The notes beneath the pieces are model-generated. The model saw only the letters and a program-made list of their open reading frames with translations. It did not search any database and had not been told where the DNA came from. From Lunularia cruciata (taxonomy: Eukaryota > Streptophyta > Marchantiopsida > Lunulariales > Lunulariaceae), in contig OX419757.1 in the NCBI GenBank assembly GCA_948567375.1, positions 39,308,001 through 39,372,000 on the forward strand: a stretch of 64,000 nucleotides of DNA. The letters run 5' to 3'. Positions 59,364-64,000 of the stretch are shown piece after piece. A program made the translations under genes and the position numbers. Positions within the stretch are counted from its first letter, which is position 1. Each line of letters opens with the position of its first letter.

Positions 59364-59462
59364 CCTGGTTCGTGCCCGGTTTCCTTTTGCACTCTAGGGT
59401 GCTTTGTACTCCTTTCCTCTTTCCTTCGGGGTATAAATTTTTGGTGTGGTTTATAGGTTCCT
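59364..59462 (-). repeat. Small dispersed repeat F (copy 3)
   Basis: On the minus strand: AGGAACCTATAAACC, then TTATACCCCGAAGGAAAGAGG, then AAAGCACCCTAGAGTGCAAAAGG. Best preserved of the three copies. Confidence 0.5.
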
Positions 59463-59464
59463 GC

Positions 59465-61276
59465 CTCGGCAAACCGGTCCGGCTGCCTTGATATTGATCT
59501 GCATATCTACCGGTATATGTGCTTCTAAGTCTAGACTTCGAATTTCGGTATCTAGCCTTGAAGTTGTTCAAAGGTGATATTGCAAGTGAAACCCACGTGG
59601 ATTGCAGGAAGTGCAGTAGTTGTATCGGTGTCTAAGCACTATACTAGGCGTCGGGACTTACGATTCGGATTCTTCGTGAGAAGTAACGATTTGAGAAACC
59701 AGAGCCGATGTATATCCATCGGATCTTATACAAAAGAGTGAACTTTGTTTCTTTTTCTCCAGAAATACCAGAAAAACTGTGCTTTCGAAGAAGACAGTAG
59801 TAGCTCCGATGAAGTCCGAAGTTAGAGACACTATAATGGAACCTATAGTATTGCCCTCTTAATTCGTCCAATTTCAATTCGGAATTAGTCTTACAGCGAT
59901 TACGTGAAGGCAAAGTTATTGGAACAACACAAAAGAAACACATACAACATGTATGTGACACTCTAATCCAAGCTCCCACCTAGGATGCATGAAAATCCGT
60001 TCCACATCGTTTAGGAGCATCGGCCAACACTGGAAAGATACAAAAACAGCATGAAGTCTAAAGATACGATCCATGGAGTTTAAACATTCATTTCAGTCTT
60101 TCGGGAGAACAAATGTGCCAGTACGCCATGATTCGAAACAGCATGGGTGGTCCTCCCTGGTAGCTGTTCCGACCTTGAAATACCAAAGAAATATTTCATG
60201 TCATAATGGTTTGTAAAGAAACAAGAAATAAAATTCATGGTTTCATGAGAAACATGAGGAATTGGAGGCCATGTGTGGTGGGGACCATCTGATAGGAAAA
60301 ACTGGGGTGCTTTGAATAAATAGATCTCTACACAAATTATATTGTGCCTTCAAGTATTGATTTGAAGATCGCGATTTTCGTGATCCACAGCTGGGACTAA
60401 AATCGAAAGTCAAGAAAGAAGCAAAACGAGAAAATGACATGAGAAACGAGAAAATGAATTTAATTGAGGCAATATAAAGATAATAACTTGTACACCCAAT
60501 TTCACTTTTGTGTTGCTTCTCCGATCATCCCCCGGAAGGAGTTAAAATGACATGCAAAACTTCAATCTAAAGTGAATGGGTAATGGACTAGTAGAATCCC
60601 TTGTAAGGGAGCGCTAATACAAAGATCAAATGGTGAGGGACAAATTGTTCAAATAATGCCGATGATGCTCGGAATGGCGGGGAGTTTGCATACCGTACGA
60701 CCTACCTGTCACATGCAGTACCCGTTGCATCCTCATCAGCTACTTGAGGAATGCACACTATGGTAGTGCAACAAGAGAGATGGGACAGAGCAAGATGGTG
60801 GTGGGTGGTCATGGTACAAGTGTCCAAAGGCGACTGTTACCGGCAGAAGTGGTTGAACCCATGTACTTATCGCATTCACAGGGCGATTGATTGACAAAAA
60901 GACAACACCTCATGCACCACCTCGACAGTACAGTATTTCAGGATGTGTTTATTAATATGTAAATTCTTGAAGCTTTTGGCGTATGATGCGTGTATGTATC
61001 GGAAGTACTCAGCAATGGCACACGGTATTGCTGTTGAAGGAACCTCAATTCAGAAGACAAAGAGACTTAGATGATTAAGCACTTTGAGGTTTGAAGCAAT
61101 ATGAAGTGGTATGGCGAAGTTGGAGGTTGTGCGGGCGTCAAGAACGTTAAGACACAATTCAATTTAGGATCTTGTCTCTATTGTATTCATGGCCACAGTC
61201 TACTTCACTGTTTAATAGCTATGCTTTCCAGTAATCTTCATCAGGGGAAGATTACCTTATTGAGCATCTCTCGACA
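59465..61276. other. Region without a recognised gene
   Basis: Short frames only, including one of 111 codons on the minus strand at 59644-59979. No coding homology, RNA gene or transposon signature was recognised. Confidence 0.45.
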
Positions 61277-61625
61277 TAAAGTATACGAAACAATGAAATA
61301 AAAAGCTCAGGAGATCTAAAGAGTCAAAAGGCTGAAAAATATAATACGTAACATATAAAAGGTGAACTTACTCAAGAGCCTAGGACATCTGACCTAATTG
61401 TGACAAATTGATTCGATGTAAAATCATATCGATCATATATTTCCCTATAACATATAGTATACAAAACAATGAAATAAAAAGCTTAGGAGATCTAAAGAGT
61501 CAAAAGGCTGAAAAATATAATACATAACATATAAAAGGTGAACTTACGCAAGAGTCTAGGGCATCTGACTTATTTGTAATAAATTGATTCGATGTAAAAT
61601 AATATCGATCATATATTTCCCTAAT
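61277..61625 (+). repeat. 176-bp tandem duplication
   Basis: Two units with period 176 (GTATAC at 61281 and 61457), highly similar through TCGATCATATATTTCCCTA. AT-rich, noncoding. Confidence 0.88.
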
Positions 61626-61878
61626 GCTAAAGTTTCAATGGATAAGAAAATTGTAACTGATCATTATAATTAATCTGATGTCTACCGCTGATAACAAAAA
61701 CACTCAACAAACATATTGTATTGATCTTCAACTTTACTCATAGGACACAATATACAAAGTTGCATATAGTTAAGTTACATATCAGGAACAGTTTGGCTTC
61801 AAAACTTGAAAAATAGTTCACAACTTAGCTAGTCAGCAAGCTCCCCTCCATTCAATTTAGGAGAGAAGAAACGAAAAT

Positions 61879-61940
61879 GGCGACCGCATAGATGACAAGA
61901 AGGATGGGAAGACCCCAACCAGCCTTACAAGGATAAAACA
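61879..61940 (-). repeat. Repeat E end fragment
   Basis: GGCGACCGCATAG...GGATGGGAAGACCCCAACCAGCCTTACAAGG; truncated after about 60 bp. Confidence 0.65.
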
Positions 61941-63148
61941 TGTGAGGTATCGGTATGAGAAGAAACCATATGATATGTAACTCTTGAAGATGATACCCTT
62001 TCGCTACTTATGTATTCTAAATACGTCCGTCATCCAAATGAGAATTGTTGCTATATAGCGAAACCGTAGAGAGCGGATTCTACCCTTCTCTTAGATGTAT
62101 GGAAAGTGATGCTATGGCATACTCGTCATAGGGAAACTCAGTGAGATGACAAACTAAGACTCTCTAGGTCAACCGTCATTTCCAACTACTGAAATGCGAT
62201 GGATGGAAAGAGAAGTATTCATGATAATGGAACAAGTGACACTATTCAGCAACTAATGGCTACCAAGCACTTGCGTGCTAAATTATTTCTTGGTATTCTT
62301 GCGTGCCGTTGTCCATTCTCCTTTGACTGTCATGTTTGAAATCAGGTGAAGAAAGTATAGAAATCCTTCACACTTGCTGCCATTGTCAACCCCTTGGATT
62401 GTTGGCAGGGTAACGTGAGCTAATAAGCTGCTTTCGGAAGACCTAAAGAAGAAGCTTCACTCAAAGTATTGACTCCAATGGTTGATTAATCATTCCAAGT
62501 GAGATTAAATACGAACCACGAGACGATCAGAATGGTTTGGTGGTACTGTAGAATCACTTATTCTCCGATTTAACTATTCAAACAAACAGCCAAATAGTAG
62601 CGATAGTAATGAACCCACCACCGCCATGCTCTGACCTGTAAGGGAGTTACCAAGATTGCCCATCCCATCGCCCGCGTGGCGTCTGTCTTATCACTGCGAT
62701 TTCACCGCCAGCGCTGCGGTAGCGGATATGGGCAATTGATGGATTCTGCAGAAAGGGTGCGAGGTGCTGACGGCAGAGAAGCGCCCGAAATTGGAAGGAG
62801 CACTCTGCCTGCTACAAAGTACTCGAAGCCTTGACTGATTTTTCAGTGTAGTCATTCAAGCGGCATCATCCTGCACACATCGTCGCATCTCGACCATCTC
62901 GCGTTGGCGGGGGCCGGCCGTGAGTACGTTATCCTTGTCGTGTGTATCTAGTTGAAAGTGGGAGGGGAGGGAGCTAAAAGATCGGATCAGGTTTGGGGTT
63001 TCTCGGATCTTTCCGGGGGTGTGAATAAGGTGCTGAAAGGGGAGGGATCGAGACGCAGAAGTGCAGAGGAGAGTTTTGCTCTTCGACGGACTTGAGAGGA
63101 GAGGAGAAGAGTAGGAGGTAAACAAGGAGTAGAAGCAGCTCGGACAAT
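61941..63148. other. Aldolase upstream region and 5' UTR
   Basis: No other gene recognised. From about 62630 the sequence becomes GC-richer, and a GA-rich stretch (about 63060-63125) precedes the aldolase start, typical of a plant 5' UTR. No convincing TATA box was identified. Confidence 0.5.
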
Positions 63149-64000
63149 ATGTCAGCCTACGAAGGAAAGTATGCTGAGGAGCTGAAGAAGACAGCGGCGT
63201 ACATCGCCACTCCTGGCAAGGGAATTTTGGCAGCAGATGAGAGCACAGGGACGATTGGAAAGAGGTTGTCGAGCATCAAGGTTGAGAATGTGGAGGCCAA
63301 CAGGCAAGCGCTGAGACAGCTACTGTTCACTGCGCCTGATACTCAACAGTATTTGAGCGGGGTGATTTTGTACGAGGAGACTCTGTACCAAAAGACTGAC
63401 GATGGCGTTCCGTTCACCAAGATTATGTTGGACGGAGGTGTGATTCCCGGGATCAAGGTGGACATGGGAGTTGTGGAATTGGCCGGAACTGACGGAGAGA
63501 CCACCACTCAAGGTCATGACGGTCTTGGAGGTAGGTGCAAGAAGTACTACGAGGCTGGCGCCCGATTCGCGAAGTGGAGAGCAGTGCTCAAGATCGGCGA
63601 GCATGAGCCAACGGAGCTTGCGATCCAGCAGAATGCCCAAGGGCTCGCCCGTTACGCGATGATCTGCCAGGAAAATGGACTGGTGCCGATCGTCGAGCCC
63701 GAGATTTTGGTCGATGGTTCCCACTCCATTGAGAAGTGCGCTTATGTGACCGAGATGGTTTTGGCTGCGTGCTACAAGGCTTTGAACGAGCAACATGTGC
63801 TATTGGAGGGAACTTTGTTGAAGCCTAACATGGTTACTCCTGGATCTGAGGCAAAGAAGGTCAGCCCTGAGGTCATTGCCAAGTACACGGTTCAAGCACT
63901 TCAGAGAACTGTGCCCCCAGCTGTACCTGGAATTGTCTTCCTTTCCGGAGGGCAGAGTGAAGAGGAGGCGACCTTGAACTTGAACGCCATGAATCAGCTA
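63149..64000 (+). CDS. Cytosolic class I fructose-bisphosphate aldolase (5' part)
   Basis: Glycolytic and gluconeogenic enzyme that splits fructose 1,6-bisphosphate into glyceraldehyde 3-phosphate and dihydroxyacetone phosphate. The frame is open without introns from ATG 63149 to the window edge: 284 codons of an expected 358 or so. It starts [32 protein letters not shown]-type, with no transit peptide, which indicates the cytosolic isoform. Signature blocks are [83 protein letters not shown] (Schiff-base Lys) and [19 protein letters not shown]. The change to KVDMG where KVDKG is usual is a minor oddity. The C-terminal part lies beyond the window. Confidence 0.96.
   Translation, partial: MSAYEGKYAEELKKTAAYIATPGKGILAADESTGTIGKRLSSIKVENVEANRQALRQLLFTAPDTQQYLSGVILYEETLYQKTDDGVPFTKIMLDGGVIPGIKVDMGVVELAGTDGETTTQGHDGLGGRCKKYYEAGARFAKWRAVLKIGEHEPTELAIQQNAQGLARYAMICQENGLVPIVEPEILVDGSHSIEKCAYVTEMVLAACYKALNEQHVLLEGTLLKPNMVTPGSEAKKVSPEVIAKYTVQALQRTVPPAVPGIVFLSGGQSEEEATLNLNAMNQL

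Noticed and set aside
59182-59571. 129-codon minus-strand frame
   Set aside because: Runs through a repeat E end and repeat F, so it is repeat-derived.

Overview
This is nuclear DNA from a plant. Two spliced housekeeping genes and the start of a third sit in single-copy-like stretches at about 16.9-28.4 kb and 62.6-64 kb. The rest is mostly nested, decayed transposable elements. The proteins are plant-like: IMP4, an oligopeptidase B-type serine peptidase, and a cytosolic class I aldolase. Introns are short (about 0.1-0.6 kb). One retroelement lineage (family A) carries a cytosine methyltransferase, a trait I know from streptophyte algae. My best guess is a seed-free plant (bryophyte, lycophyte or fern grade), but the sequence alone does not fix the species.

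Layout. 1-3.7 kb: fragments of family A, a Ty3/gypsy element with a PHD finger, joined through a family D LTR. 3.8-6.7 kb: AT-rich, no gene seen. 6.8-7.7 kb: decayed MULE transposase. 8.1-14.1 kb: inverted LTR fragment plus an old chromovirus (copy C) holding a solo family D LTR. 14.1-16.9 kb: no gene seen, perfect palindromes. 16.9-20.9 kb: inverted-repeat element, then IMP4 (9 exons, 291 codons). 21.4-22.5 kb: dispersed repeat E and a short ATGCTAG repeat. 23.8-28.3 kb: oligopeptidase B-like gene (11 exons, about 818 codons). 30.7-34.6 kb: Ty1/copia remnant holding a solo family D LTR. 35-50.7 kb: minus-strand family A element (A1) with gag, DNA methyltransferase, RT, RNase H, integrase and PHD finger. 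A1 is split by a young chromovirus (copy B, 42316-47958) and another solo family D LTR. 51.8-53.5 kb: minus-strand non-LTR-like RT remnant. 54.0-55.0 kb: giant inverted repeat. 56-62 kb: no recognised gene, more repeat E copies, a 176-bp tandem repeat. 63149 to the end: 5' part of a cytosolic fructose-bisphosphate aldolase.

The most interesting items are: (1) family A, a Ty3/gypsy element with a C5-cytosine methyltransferase between gag and RT and a PHD finger after integrase; (2) copy B, a nearly intact chromovirus with perfect heat-shock-element arrays in its LTRs, a textbook -1 frameshift signal between gag and pol, and a 20-residue tandem repeat before RT; (3) several very long near-perfect inverted repeats that could feed small-RNA pathways. 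Copy B has 1.9% LTR divergence, but three premature stops make it non-autonomous.
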